Below, piece after piece: positions 8,461 through 16,563 of a stretch of DNA of 64,000 bases (position 1 is its first letter; each line of letters begins with the position of its first letter). This DNA is from Desulfosarcina alkanivorans. GTDB taxonomy: Bacteria; Desulfobacterota; Desulfobacteria; Desulfobacterales; Desulfosarcinaceae. Below the pieces are notes generated by a model. It ran no database searches. It was given only the letters and a program-made list of their open reading frames with translations, and was not told the DNA's origin. The stretch covers positions 2,790,001-2,854,000 of the forward strand of contig NZ_AP021874.1 of the NCBI RefSeq assembly GCF_009688945.1, written 5' to 3'. The position numbers were made by a program, and so were the translations under genes.

Positions 8461-9551
8461 CGATAGCCCCGGACCAGCAGGAAGAGAAACATGGGGGCCC
8501 CCATGAAAGACGTGACGATGCCCACCGGCAGGGCGCCGGAACCGATCACCGCCCGCCCGATGGTATCGGCCCCCAGCAGCAGCATGGCACCGATGATGGC
8601 CGAAAACGGGATCAGCAGACCATGGTCCGCGCCCACCAGCCGCTTGGCAATGTGCGGCGCGATAAGCCCCACAAAGGCGATCACGCCGTGAAATGCCGTG
8701 GCCAGGGCGGCCACCAGGGCGGCCGCCAGCATGCCGTAAATCCGCATGCGGCCGACGCTCACGCCCAGCCCCCTGGCGGTCTCTTCCCCGGCGGCCATGG
8801 CGTTCAAATCCCATCGCCGGTAGATCAAAAAGAGGGAGGCAACGGTCACCGCGGCGGCCAGGAGGCCGATCTCGGCCCATCCGGCGCGGGCCACATCGCC
8901 GAAGGTCCAGAAGACGACCACGGCCAGCTGGGTGTCCGAGGCCAGGTACTGAACCAGCACCGTTGCCGAGGCGAACAGGGACGACAGGGCCACACCGCAA
9001 AGGATGATGGCCTCGGGGGAAAGCCGCCGAAGCCCGGCCAGCACCATGATCACGGCCGTGGCCCCCATGGCGCCGACAAAGGCAAAGACGGTCACCGAAA
9101 CCATCTGCTGACCGAAGCACACGATGGCGGCTGCCGCGCCGAACGCCGCCCCCTGGCTGATCCCCAGGGTTGACGGGGAGCCCAACGGGTTTTTCAACAG
9201 GGACTGGATGCTCAGGCCCGACAGGGAGAGGCCCCAGCCGACCACGATGGCCGAGATGATCCGGGGCAGCCGGATCTTCCAGACGACAATATCGGCGGGT
9301 CCGACGGTCGCGCCCATCAGGACCCGCAGCAGGTGTTTCGGGGTGATGTCATAGGCCCCCTGGGTCACGGCCAGCACGGCCAGAAAGGCGGTCAGCCCCA
9401 TCAGAGACATCATCAGGGTGCGTTTGCCGCGAACATAGCCTAAAAAGGCCTCGGTCACCGTTCCCGATGGCGGGACGGCCGGCCCCAGGGTCAACGCCTG
9501 GCTGCCGATTTTTCCGCGGGCATCGCCGCCGCGCCACGATGGTTTCAGCAT
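8457..9551 (-). CDS. FecCD/BtuC-type ABC permease
   Basis: This inner-membrane permease has about 364 residues and roughly ten hydrophobic segments. Landmarks of the FecCD family include LPRIISAIVVGWGLSLSGLSIQSLLKNPLGSPSTLGISQGAAFGAA (about residues 96-140), GVALSSLFASATVLVQYLAS, the W-T-F-G-D segment and GLIAPHIAKRLVGADH near the C terminus, the coupling region to the ATPase. Start at 9551 is chosen because GGAGGAAGAC precedes that ATG; a slightly longer reading would need a TTG. It is first in the transport cluster and is preceded by a promoter and a terminator-ended leader, so its expression looks attenuated. Confidence 0.92.
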   Translation of the reverse strand: MLKPSWRGGDARGKIGSQALTLGPAVPPSGTVTEAFLGYVRGKRTLMMSLMGLTAFLAVLAVTQGAYDITPKHLLRVLMGATVGPADIVVWKIRLPRIISAIVVGWGLSLSGLSIQSLLKNPLGSPSTLGISQGAAFGAAAAIVCFGQQMVSVTVFAFVGAMGATAVIMVLAGLRRLSPEAIILCGVALSSLFASATVLVQYLASDTQLAVVVFWTFGDVARAGWAEIGLLAAAVTVASLFLIYRRWDLNAMAAGEETARGLGVSVGRMRIYGMLAAALVAALATAFHGVIAFVGLIAPHIAKRLVGADHGLLIPFSAIIGAMLLLGADTIGRAVIGSGALPVGIVTSFMGAPMFLFLLVRGYR

Positions 9552-9736
9552 GTCTTCCTCCAAATAAAAAAGCCACGAAAGCGCTCACCCATTGCTGGGG
9601 TGCGTGGCCTTCATGGCTTGGCTGACGTGGCGGGTTCGACCCGTAAGGATCGGGATGCTGCCGGTTCAGAAAAAGGGCCGCTTCTGCCGCCCTGCATATG
9701 TTAGTGGCATATACCCAATCGACGCCTGTCCGTCAA
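9552..9736 (-). promoter_or_regulatory. Promoter and attenuator-like structured leader of the permease gene
   Basis: On the minus strand, a -35 TTGACG (9731-9736), a 17-bp spacer and a -10 TATATG (9708-9713) form a good sigma-70-type promoter. The leader of about 150 nt folds into several stems (GGGC...GCCC near 9680; CGGGT...ACCCG near 9640). It ends in a strong hairpin, GCCACG-CACCC-loop-GGGTG-...-CGTGGC (about 9572-9608), followed by TTTTTTA, just 5 bases or so before the Shine-Dalgarno. A terminator placed there implies conditional read-through, as in a riboswitch or protein-controlled attenuator. I do not recognise the aptamer class. Confidence 0.6.
9570..9608 (-). terminator. Intrinsic terminator in the permease leader
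   Basis: The stem pairs GCCACGCACCC with GGGTG and CGTGGC across a short loop and is followed by a run of six T on the minus strand. Because it lies inside the 5' leader, directly upstream of the ribosome binding site GGAGGA, it is read as a regulated attenuator rather than the end of the preceding gene. Confidence 0.65.
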
Positions 9737-9785
9737 CCCTTTTTCGTAGAATAAAAATCATTCGAAGGGGCGTTGCACCCCATGT

Positions 9786-11291
9786 TCAAGCAACCCGGCG
9801 CACCCCGACCGGCAACATCGACCCGTGGGCCATCAGATTGCGGTGCAGATCGAAACAGTGCTCGAGGTTATGGCTGATATGCCCCAATCGCGAGTCCCGG
9901 AGATAGCCATGCAGGATGTCCCGGTAGGCCGGATGGGCGCAGCGGTCGATAATGGCTCGGGCGCGGTGCCGGGGTCCCAGGCCGCGTAAATCCGCCAGAC
10001 CCTGCTCCGTCACCACCACCCCGACGGAATGCTCGTTGTTGTCAATGTGGGGGCACATGGGCACGATGGTGCTGACGTCGCCGCCTTTGGCCACCGATGG
10101 CGCCATAAAAATGGACAGATAGCTGTTGCGTGTAAATTCACCGCTCCCGCCAATGCCGTTCATAATGTCCATGCCGTATACATGGGAGGAATTGACATTG
10201 CCGTATATGTCGATCTCGAGGGCCGTGTTGATGGCAATCACCCCCAACCGCCGGATCACACCGGGGTGATTGGAAATTTCCTGCGGTCTGAGGACGATTC
10301 GGGGTCCAAAATAATCGATGTTGTCCACGATCTCCTTCAGTTTGCCGGCCGTCACGGTGAGGCTCGTTGCACTGGCGCCCAGCAAACGCTCACCGATCAT
10401 CAAGTCCACCAGGGAATCCTGGAAAACCTCCGAGTACATGAAAAATGGAGGAATATGAGGAGAACTTCCCATGGCGGTCATCACCCCGTTGGCGATATTG
10501 CCCACCCCCGCCTGGATCGGCAAAAAATCGGAGGGAATGCGGCCGCAGGCCATCTCCCGCCCCAGGAAGTCGGCCACATGACCACCAATGGCCTGGCTGA
10601 CGGCATCCGGTTCGCTGAATCCGCCGACCTGGTCCGACGCATCGTTTTCAACGACCCCGACCACCTTGCCCGGGTCCACCTGGGCATAGGGCCACCCGAC
10701 GCGCGAGAGGGGGTCGTGAATGGGAATCGGATTCCGGTGAGGCGGCGGCGGCATGACCAGGATGTCGGCCATTTCCCTTAACCGCGGGGACTGGTGACGG
10801 TTGAGTTCGATCACCACGCGCTTGGCGTATTTCAGGTAGGTCGGGGAGGCCCCGATGGAGGTGCTCAGGTAGACCCGGCCATCCGGCGTAATCTCGGTGG
10901 CCTCGACCACGGCCAGATCGATGTCGCCCAGAAACCCCCAGGCCACCATCTGGGGAACATGGGACAGGTGCATATCCACATACTCCACCTGCTGGCGGTT
11001 GATCTGCCGTCGCAGGGCTTTACCGGTCTGGTAGGGGCAGCGCCAGGAAATCGCCTCGGCGGCGGCCAGGTCCTCGTCAATGCTGTGCCCGCTGGAAGCG
11101 CCGGTGAGCACCCTGATCTGAAAGGGATTGCCGGCGGCATGCTGTTCACGGGCATAGTCCGCCAGGGCTTCGGGTACGGCTTTGGCCGCGCCGGCGGGCG
11201 TAAAGCCTGAGAAAGAGACGGTCTGGCCATTGGCCACGGTACGGGCGACTTCTGCCGCCGTTAAAATCGGATAGGGTCCGTATGCTGCCAT
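9786..11291 (-). CDS. Acyl-CoA:carboxylate CoA-transferase (acetyl-CoA hydrolase/transferase family)
   Basis: A 501-residue class I CoA-transferase of the Cat1/AarC (succinyl-CoA:acetate or propionate CoA-transferase) type. The N-terminal domain contains VSFSGFTPAGAAKAVPEAL. The C-terminal domain contains NTALEIDIYGNVNSSHVYG, where the family's catalytic glutamate is expected, and MNGIGGSGEFTRNSYLSIF plus GLADLRGLGPRHRARAIID. Length fits the family. It moves CoA between short-chain acids in the cytoplasm, for example activating acetate, propionate or succinate. The substrate pair is not determinable here. It is followed by the leader of the uptake cluster, and I see no functional link to it. 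Confidence 0.9.
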   Translation of the reverse strand: MAAYGPYPILTAAEVARTVANGQTVSFSGFTPAGAAKAVPEALADYAREQHAAGNPFQIRVLTGASSGHSIDEDLAAAEAISWRCPYQTGKALRRQINRQQVEYVDMHLSHVPQMVAWGFLGDIDLAVVEATEITPDGRVYLSTSIGASPTYLKYAKRVVIELNRHQSPRLREMADILVMPPPPHRNPIPIHDPLSRVGWPYAQVDPGKVVGVVENDASDQVGGFSEPDAVSQAIGGHVADFLGREMACGRIPSDFLPIQAGVGNIANGVMTAMGSSPHIPPFFMYSEVFQDSLVDLMIGERLLGASATSLTVTAGKLKEIVDNIDYFGPRIVLRPQEISNHPGVIRRLGVIAINTALEIDIYGNVNSSHVYGMDIMNGIGGSGEFTRNSYLSIFMAPSVAKGGDVSTIVPMCPHIDNNEHSVGVVVTEQGLADLRGLGPRHRARAIIDRCAHPAYRDILHGYLRDSRLGHISHNLEHCFDLHRNLMAHGSMLPVGVRRVA

Positions 11292-11737
11292 GTTTCAGAT
11301 TTCCTCCATCGGTTATAGAAATGATCGGCAACTCGCCGTGTTCCCGTCTTGATCAGCAACCGCTGTGCCAGATGTCGTGAGTGGGCACCATTGCTCGACA
11401 AGCCTGAGCATCCATCGCCCGTGACCCCCTTCACGGGCCAGGCGCCTGTCGACCAAAGGATCGATGCGTGTCCGATTTTTTTTCAGGTTGTTCGATTCGG
11501 TGACGGCTCGAATCATCCGACAGCGATTCGTGAACGGGGAACCGGCAGGCGGACACGTGGCAACCCGGTATAGCAGCCCATGTCCTCATTTCTGCGGGGC
11601 ACCATATTGACAGAATGTATATCGCATCGGCGGCCGATCAAAATTATGAATTGGACTTCGCCGGGGTTTCGTGAAAATGGGTCTATACTCATAACAAGTT
11701 AATACATCACACCTGCGGAAAGGAGGACGCGGACATC
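11292..11737. other. Non-coding spacer between the CoA-transferase and yedE genes
   Basis: This 446-bp divergent spacer must hold the promoters of both genes. Near the yedE side, TATACT (about 11689-11694) could be a -10 box and the gene is preceded by AAGGAGGACGCGGACATC. The short readings across it have no Shine-Dalgarno and no recognisable content. No structured RNA was recognised. Confidence 0.4.
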
Positions 11738-12820
11738 ATGAAGAACTTTTTTGCCAGCCGTTGGGGAATTGTCAGCGTGGGAGGAACCATCGGCATTCTG
11801 GCATCGCTGCTGCAGAACCTGGGAAACCCCGGCAATATGGGCATCTGTGTGGCCTGTTTCGAACGCGACATGGCCGGTGCACTGGGGCTGCACCGGGCCG
11901 GCGTGGTCCAATACATCCGTCCGGAGATCATCGGGTTCGTCATCGGTTCGATGATTGCCGCCTATCTGTTCAAGGAGTTCCGGCCCCGGGTGGGTTCGGC
12001 GCCCATTGTCCGCTTCGTTCTGGGCGCCTTTGCCATGATCGGGGCACTGGTCTTTCTGGGATGTCCGTGGCGGGCGGTGCTGCGGCTGGCCGGCGGCGAC
12101 GGCAATGCCATCCTCGGATTGCTGGGTTTGACCTTCGGCATCTGGATCGGTACGCTTTTTCTCAAAAACGGCTACAATCTGGGTCGCACCCAGAGCACCC
12201 ACACCACGGTGGGGTGGATGCTGCCGCTGATCATGCTGGGTTTTCTGGTCCTCCTGCTGATTTATCCACAGATTGAAGGACAACCCAAAAGCGGCGTTCT
12301 ATTCTACAGCCTCAAGGGTCCCGGAGCCATGCACGCCCCGCTCATCATTGCCCTGATCGTGGGATTGGGCATCGGATTTCTGGCCCAGCGCAGTCGGTTC
12401 TGCACCATGGGTGCCATCCGGGACGTGGTGCTGTTCGGTCAGACCCATCTGCTCACCGGCTTTCTCAGCCTCGTGGTGTTCGCTTTTCTCACCAACCTGG
12501 CACTGGGTCAGTTCCATCCGGGCTTTGCCGGTCAGCCCGTGGCCCACACCATGCACGTCTGGAATTTTGCCGGGATGGCCCTGGCCGGTCTGGCCTTCGC
12601 CCTGGCCGGCGGCTGCCCCGGTCGACAGTTGTTTCTCTCCGGTGAGGGCGATGGCGATGCCGCCGTATTTGTAATGGGAATGATCGTCGGAGCCGGTTTC
12701 GCCCACAATTTCGGTCTGGCCAGCTCCCCCAAGGGCGTCGGCCCCCATGGCATCGCCGCCGTGGTTGTCGGACTGGCCGTTTGCCTGTTCATCGGCTTTA
12801 CCATGCGGAAAAAGGCGTAA
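11738..12820 (+). CDS. yedE: YedE-family putative selenium transporter
   Basis: This 360-residue polytopic inner-membrane protein (about nine to ten helices) belongs to the YeeE/YedE family. Two homologous halves each show the Cys/Gly-rich signatures of these channels: GNMGICVACFERD (about residues 30-42), FLGCPWRAVLRLAGGDG (about 107-123), RSRFCTMGAIRD and LAGGCPGRQLFLSGEGD. The version with VACFERDxAGALGLHRA is the one generally annotated as the selenium-metabolism YedE (established from co-occurrence with selD, not seen here). Relatives transport thiosulfate. It heads an operon with a TusA-like carrier and a DUF3343 protein. Selenium, rather than sulfur, as substrate is inferred. Confidence 0.87.
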   Translation: MKNFFASRWGIVSVGGTIGILASLLQNLGNPGNMGICVACFERDMAGALGLHRAGVVQYIRPEIIGFVIGSMIAAYLFKEFRPRVGSAPIVRFVLGAFAMIGALVFLGCPWRAVLRLAGGDGNAILGLLGLTFGIWIGTLFLKNGYNLGRTQSTHTTVGWMLPLIMLGFLVLLLIYPQIEGQPKSGVLFYSLKGPGAMHAPLIIALIVGLGIGFLAQRSRFCTMGAIRDVVLFGQTHLLTGFLSLVVFAFLTNLALGQFHPGFAGQPVAHTMHVWNFAGMALAGLAFALAGGCPGRQLFLSGEGDGDAAVFVMGMIVGAGFAHNFGLASSPKGVGPHGIAAVVVGLAVCLFIGFTMRKKA

Positions 12821-12831
12821 GGAGGATAATC

Positions 12832-13050
12832 ATGAGCACAACCATCGATGCACGCGGATTGTCGTGCCCGCAACCGGTGTTGCTGACCCTGGACGAAATC
12901 AAAAAGGGCGCTGAATCGGAAATTATCGTCATGGTGGACACGGACACCTCCAAGGAGAACGTATCCCGGGCTGCCCAAAGCCAGGGATGCACCGTAACCG
13001 GCGTAAAGCCGGATGGCGAGGGCTACCAGATCTGCATTACCAGGGGATAG
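12832..13050 (+). CDS. TusA-like sulfur/selenium carrier protein
   Basis: A 72-residue TusA/SirA-like protein with the active-site motif DARGLSCPQPVL (Cys at about residue 12, CPxP), followed by a typical beta-alpha-beta-alpha-beta-beta fold. TusA proteins carry persulfide sulfur; in this gene neighbourhood, selenium carriage is often assumed. The ATG is chosen after GGAGGATAATC, 11 bases after the yedE stop; a longer reading would start inside yedE. YedE and TusA partners commonly work together, the channel handing substrate to the carrier Cys. Confidence 0.9.
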   Translation: MSTTIDARGLSCPQPVLLTLDEIKKGAESEIIVMVDTDTSKENVSRAAQSQGCTVTGVKPDGEGYQICITRG

Positions 13051-13051
13051 C

Positions 13052-13609
13052 GTGGGATTTTTCAATTTTCTCAGAAGCAACCCGAATAAAAAGAAACCGG
13101 CGGCGGTCCGTCAGGAAGACCGCGGCTTTCTGGTGTTCGAAAACACCAGCGAAGTCATCCAGGCGGAAAACCTGCTCAAACAGGCGGGCTGGACCGTCCA
13201 GGTGATGGGTCCGCCGCCGGAGATCCACTCGGGCTGCGATCTGGTGATCACCTTTCCCCTGATCGAAGAACTGAACATCCTGCGACTGCTCGACAAAAAC
13301 CGGCTTCCGCCCCTGTCGGTGGTGCCGGTCACCGGTCCGTTGCTCGAACCGGTCGGCATCTACCAGGTCAAGGACTTCGGCGAATATCTCATGGTGCGCG
13401 CGGCCAACATGAAGATCGCAGTAGAGAAGAATAGCCGAAAAATCGTCAACGTTTCCGGCGGCGGGTGCCCGGATGTGCCCTATCTGGCCCGCAAGATGGT
13501 CGGCAAGACGATCGATGAAGCGCCCCGCCCCCGAGAGATCGGCCACACCCTGTGCGGCTATGCCCTGGAACTGGCTTTCGAGGAGACCCGGGTTCGATGC
13601 GCGCCGTAG
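13052..13609 (+). CDS. DUF3343-domain protein of the YedE/TusA cluster
   Basis: The protein has about 185 residues, starting at GTG (13052) 1 base after the tusA stop, with AGGGGA within the end of tusA as ribosome site. Residues about 25-85 form a DUF3343 domain (GFLVFENTSEVIQAENLLKQ...VMGPPPEIHSGCDLVI), with a cysteine where the family usually has its conserved Ser-Cys. The remainder (about 90-185) is an extension with GGGCPDVPYLARKMVG and a Cys-Gly near HTLCGYALE. DUF3343 is found fused or adjacent to TusA-like proteins in selenium or sulfur relay loci. Its chemistry is unknown to me. The 3' end overlaps the next gene by 13 bases. Confidence 0.8.
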   Translation: MGFFNFLRSNPNKKKPAAVRQEDRGFLVFENTSEVIQAENLLKQAGWTVQVMGPPPEIHSGCDLVITFPLIEELNILRLLDKNRLPPLSVVPVTGPLLEPVGIYQVKDFGEYLMVRAANMKIAVEKNSRKIVNVSGGGCPDVPYLARKMVGKTIDEAPRPREIGHTLCGYALELAFEETRVRCAP

Positions 13610-14454
13610 TCGGAACCGTACCGTTCGAGGATTTTCCCCTCACCGTGGGCAACGTCTCTCTTTCCGGACAGGACCTGCAGATCGGCGGGCACACCGTACC
13701 CGTCAACCGTGGCACGCCGGCCCTGCTGGCGGCAACGGTCAGGGCCCTGGAGGTGCTTGGCAACGGAAAGGTCACCGGTTTTCTCGTCGGGGACATCGGC
13801 CTGGGCAAGGGCAGCCGGCGACTGTATGAAACCCTGGTCCGCGATCTTAACGGATACGACCTGGAAAGCCTGACCTTCCACTACCTGCAGCCGGATGTGG
13901 ACTGGCACAATCGCGTCCGCTTTGCCGTGGAGGAAATGCCCCGTCGACCGCTGCTGATCGCCGATGCCGGGTTCATGTACGCGGCCAAGATGAGCGGCAG
14001 CGCATCCAAATACGATCTGTTCACGCCGGATGCCGGCGAGCTGGCCTTTCTGGCCGACGAAGCGGCCCCCCATCCCTTTTACACCCGCGGGTTCATCCTG
14101 CACGACGAAAACAAGGTTCCCGACCTGATTCAGCGAGCCTATTCACACAAGAATGCGGCCCGCCATCTGCTGGTCAAGGGAGAAATCGACCGTCTGGCCG
14201 ACCGGTCGGGCATTCTCGAAAGCGTCGACGGTCCGTCCATCGACGCCATGGAGGCCATGGGCGGCACCGGCGACACGCTGACCGGGCTGGCCGCGGCGTT
14301 GATTGGTGCCAACGGTCTCTCCCTGCACCAAGCCGCCATCGCAGCGGCTATGATCAACCGCGAGGCCGGCGCATTGGCCAGTTTGACCCCCGCCAGCCAG
14401 GTCGCCGATCTGATCCGTCATCTGCCCCGGGCCATGGAAAAAGTCCTTACCTGA
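13597..14454 (+). CDS. ADP-dependent NAD(P)HX dehydratase-like/ribokinase-fold protein
   Basis: A 285-residue protein with the ribokinase-like NAD(P)HX dehydratase pattern: GFLVGDIGLGKGS (about 67-79), LLIADAGFMYA, the FTPDAGELAFLAD segment matching the family's LTPHPGE, and the C-terminal anion-hole/catalytic region MGGTGDTLTGLAAALIG (family GSGDVLAG). Canonical members repair hydrated NADH. The divergent N-terminus and the fixed position behind yedE-tusA-DUF3343 suggest a specialised kinase or dehydratase role in that pathway (inference). The start at 13597 overlaps DUF3343 and gives a MRAVVGTV N-terminus; a start at 13552 is possible but deeper in the upstream gene. Its 3' end is duplicated at 16019-16413. 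Confidence 0.72.
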   Translation: MRAVVGTVPFEDFPLTVGNVSLSGQDLQIGGHTVPVNRGTPALLAATVRALEVLGNGKVTGFLVGDIGLGKGSRRLYETLVRDLNGYDLESLTFHYLQPDVDWHNRVRFAVEEMPRRPLLIADAGFMYAAKMSGSASKYDLFTPDAGELAFLADEAAPHPFYTRGFILHDENKVPDLIQRAYSHKNAARHLLVKGEIDRLADRSGILESVDGPSIDAMEAMGGTGDTLTGLAAALIGANGLSLHQAAIAAAMINREAGALASLTPASQVADLIRHLPRAMEKVLT

Positions 14455-14601
14455 GGCGTGTAGCGCTTCCTGTAGCCCCTATTTCTCGTTGGCTGGGGTT
14501 CCCACGCCTACGAATTGCCCATTTCTTTTCATTCAATTTAAATGATTTCAAACGAACTCATTGTGGTTATCTGAAATAGGACCTGGTCTGTACCATGGTT
14601 G
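14198..14601 (+). repeat. Diverged direct repeat, copy 1 (3' end of the NAD(P)HX dehydratase-like gene plus downstream DNA)
   Basis: From CCGACCGGTCGGGCATT in the gene to about 140 bases beyond its stop, this segment recurs at 16019-16413 with scattered substitutions and a small deletion. Both coding and non-coding parts are conserved, ending at AGGACCTGGTCTGTAC. The interval between the copies contains a single AAA ATPase gene. Confidence 0.85.
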
Positions 14602-14671
14602 GTATCGCAGATTTGGTAACAACAAAATCACCGGTGAAATCCGGTGCATCTTCCTTGTTGAAAAATGATTA

Positions 14672-15805
14672 TCAAGATAGTTTGAATTTTGACAACCATT
14701 TGGATGCAGTTCTGAGTTCAGCCCCATTCGGATATGTTTTCTCTCTATTCAGTATTTTTGAAACTTGAACCATTTTAATGCTGGGAAAGAATTTTTTAAA
14801 TGTTTCAAAATTTGGACTGAGGCTGCTGTCTTTCCATTTTACCTCTATTAATAGCGAAGGGATGTTGTTTGCTGTTATACAAAAATCAATTTCTCTGCCA
14901 TCTTTATCCTTCAGGTAATACAGTTTTCCTTCTTCTCCCAGACAATCTTTCCGGAAATGTAACTCCTTTTGAATGGCGCATGCCACAGTGTTTTCAAGCT
15001 TAATGCCTTGTTCACCAAGGACCTGGCCGGTATCGTAGAAATAAAACTTTGGCGTTTTCTGAATAGCCCTGGCAATATTTTTGTGGAAAGGTGAAACTTT
15101 AAAAAGAACATACATGTTTTCAAGTATGGTTAACCATCTTTTAACCGTTTTATCCGAACACTGCAGATCTTGTGCAAGGGAACTATATGAAATAGGACTT
15201 CCTACCCTATGTTTTAATAATTGGATCAGGGTTTCAATCTGAGTGATCTGTTGGACATTTTCAAGATCAATTAGGTCTTGCTTTAAAATAATATCAAGAT
15301 GAGATTTTTTCCAACGATTATAAAATCGGCTGGTCCCATTTAGAAATGGTTCAGGGAAACCGCCAATCCGAAGAAGTTTATCCAGCTCGGCCTCAAGATC
15401 GTCTGATTTTAAATAAGTATTAATTTCCTTAAGATCCAGTGGATGCATTCTAAATTGGAAAAACCTTCCTGCTAGAGAATCTCCAACCTTTTTATAAGTA
15501 TCTAATTTGGCGCTGCCTGTAACAAGTATGGATGGTGGTATACCTTCTGTATCGTAAACCCCCTTTAACCAGGATTTCCAATTTTTTAACTTGTGCAGCT
15601 CATCAAAAATAACCAGGGGTTTTGATCGGTCCCAGGACTTTTCATTCAGGCTCAATCTGTCTTCAACACTATCATAGTTGAAATAATCAAAATCGTTTTT
15701 CAACATTTTCGATAGCGTTGTCTTTCCAGTTTGGCGTGGTCCAGTCAGTAGAATGATTTTTTTATCTAAATCTTCTTGGATATATCTTTCAAGGTATCTT
15801 TTCAT
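14672..15805 (-). CDS. AAA+ ATPase with DUF4143 domain
   Basis: A 377-residue protein of the widespread AAA_14/DUF4143 family. Walker A is LLTGPRQTGKTTLSK (about residues 19-33), Walker B is LVIFDELHKL, sensor-1-like is ILVTGSAKLD, then GRFFQFRMHPLDLKE. The C-terminal DUF4143 part has a winged-helix-like segment (QCSDKTVKRWLTILENMYVLF) and a nuclease-like end (LEN..ACAIQKELHFR...DKDGREIDFCI). The function of the family is unknown; members are often mobile or accessory. The gene is AT-rich and sits alone between diverged direct repeats of the upstream operon's 3' end, so it was probably acquired. An inverted repeat around 15825-15860 (TTCCGAAA / TTTCGGAA) precedes it and may be its operator. 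Confidence 0.85.
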   Translation of the reverse strand: MKRYLERYIQEDLDKKIILLTGPRQTGKTTLSKMLKNDFDYFNYDSVEDRLSLNEKSWDRSKPLVIFDELHKLKNWKSWLKGVYDTEGIPPSILVTGSAKLDTYKKVGDSLAGRFFQFRMHPLDLKEINTYLKSDDLEAELDKLLRIGGFPEPFLNGTSRFYNRWKKSHLDIILKQDLIDLENVQQITQIETLIQLLKHRVGSPISYSSLAQDLQCSDKTVKRWLTILENMYVLFKVSPFHKNIARAIQKTPKFYFYDTGQVLGEQGIKLENTVACAIQKELHFRKDCLGEEGKLYYLKDKDGREIDFCITANNIPSLLIEVKWKDSSLSPNFETFKKFFPSIKMVQVSKILNREKTYPNGAELRTASKWLSKFKLS

Positions 15806-16018
15806 GGAGACTATTTTGGCATCTATTCCGAAATAGTCAAGACTTTTTCGGAATTCTATTCGGTAAAGTCGGATTTTAAAATCTGCTTAGGACGCTGGTT
15901 TTTACCCTGAAACTGAACGGCTAAGAACATTTTGAGGCCATTTTTAAACTTGACCCGCACTTTAATGGGCGTCCCCGGATCACCGGATCACTTTCCGACC
16001 CCGGATCAGGCCACCTAT

Positions 16019-16266
16019 CCGACCGATCGGGCATTCTGAAAAGCGTCGACGGACTCTCCGTGGAGGCCATGGGCGGCACCGGCGATACGCTGACCGGTCT
16101 GGCCGCCGCGTTGATCGGTTCCAACGGCCTCTCCCTGTCCGCAGCAGCCATCGCAGCGGCGAGGATCAACCGCGAGGCCGGTGCATTGGCCGATTTGACC
16201 CCCGCCAGCCAGGTTGCCGATCTGATCCGTCATCTGCCCCGGGCCATGGAAAAGGTCCTAGCCTGA
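16019..16266 (+). pseudogene. Duplicated C-terminal fragment of the NAD(P)HX dehydratase-like gene
   Basis: The sequence encodes the last 80 or so residues of the gene ending at 14454 (MGGTGDTLTGLAAALIGSNG ... ASQVADLIRHLPRAMEKVLA) with about ten percent substitutions. No upstream domain is present. An ATG exists, but the fragment lacks the ribokinase-fold N-terminus, so it should not be active. It is followed by homologous downstream DNA and then by a strong terminator. Confidence 0.85.
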
Positions 16267-16413
16267 GGCGTGTAGTCCCTTCTTGTAGCCCCTGACGCTC
16301 GTTGGCTGGGGTTCCCACGCAGACGAATTGCCCATATCATTTCGTTCAATTTAAAAAATTTCGAACGAACTCATTGTGGTTATCTGAAATAGGACCTGGT
16401 CTGTACAAGGTTG
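16019..16413 (+). repeat. Diverged direct repeat, copy 2
   Basis: This is the counterpart of 14198-14601; homology ends at CCTGGTCTGTAC. It is followed within about 80 bases by an intrinsic terminator at 16486. This suggests that copy 2 is the ancestral operon end and copy 1 came in with the inserted ATPase segment, or the reverse. Confidence 0.8.
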
Positions 16414-16485
16414 GAGCATCAGCGTAATCCGCCATCATTTTTTTGCCTGTGATAGCAATTTGAAAGTCAACTAATCATTGGAAAA

Positions 16486-16525
16486 GGCCAACCACCAGAT
16501 GTAGCGGTTGGCCTTCCTTTTTTTT
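16486..16525 (+). terminator. Intrinsic terminator
   Basis: Perfect arms GGCCAACC and GGTTGGCC enclose a 12-base loop and are followed by TTCCTTTTTTTT on the plus strand. It is well placed to end the yedE-type operon, whose ancestral 3' end may be the fragment just upstream. It separates that operon from the converging Rhs cassette array. Confidence 0.85.
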
Positions 16526-16563
16526 AGGATGCTACTGGGTACATAACTCTTATTATGTTGTCT

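Noticed and set aside
7708..9120. 470-residue reading that would fuse permease-region sequence to the ATPase
   Set aside because: Its N-terminal half is the permease gene read in the wrong frame; the true ATPase starts at 8460 with an ATGA overlap.
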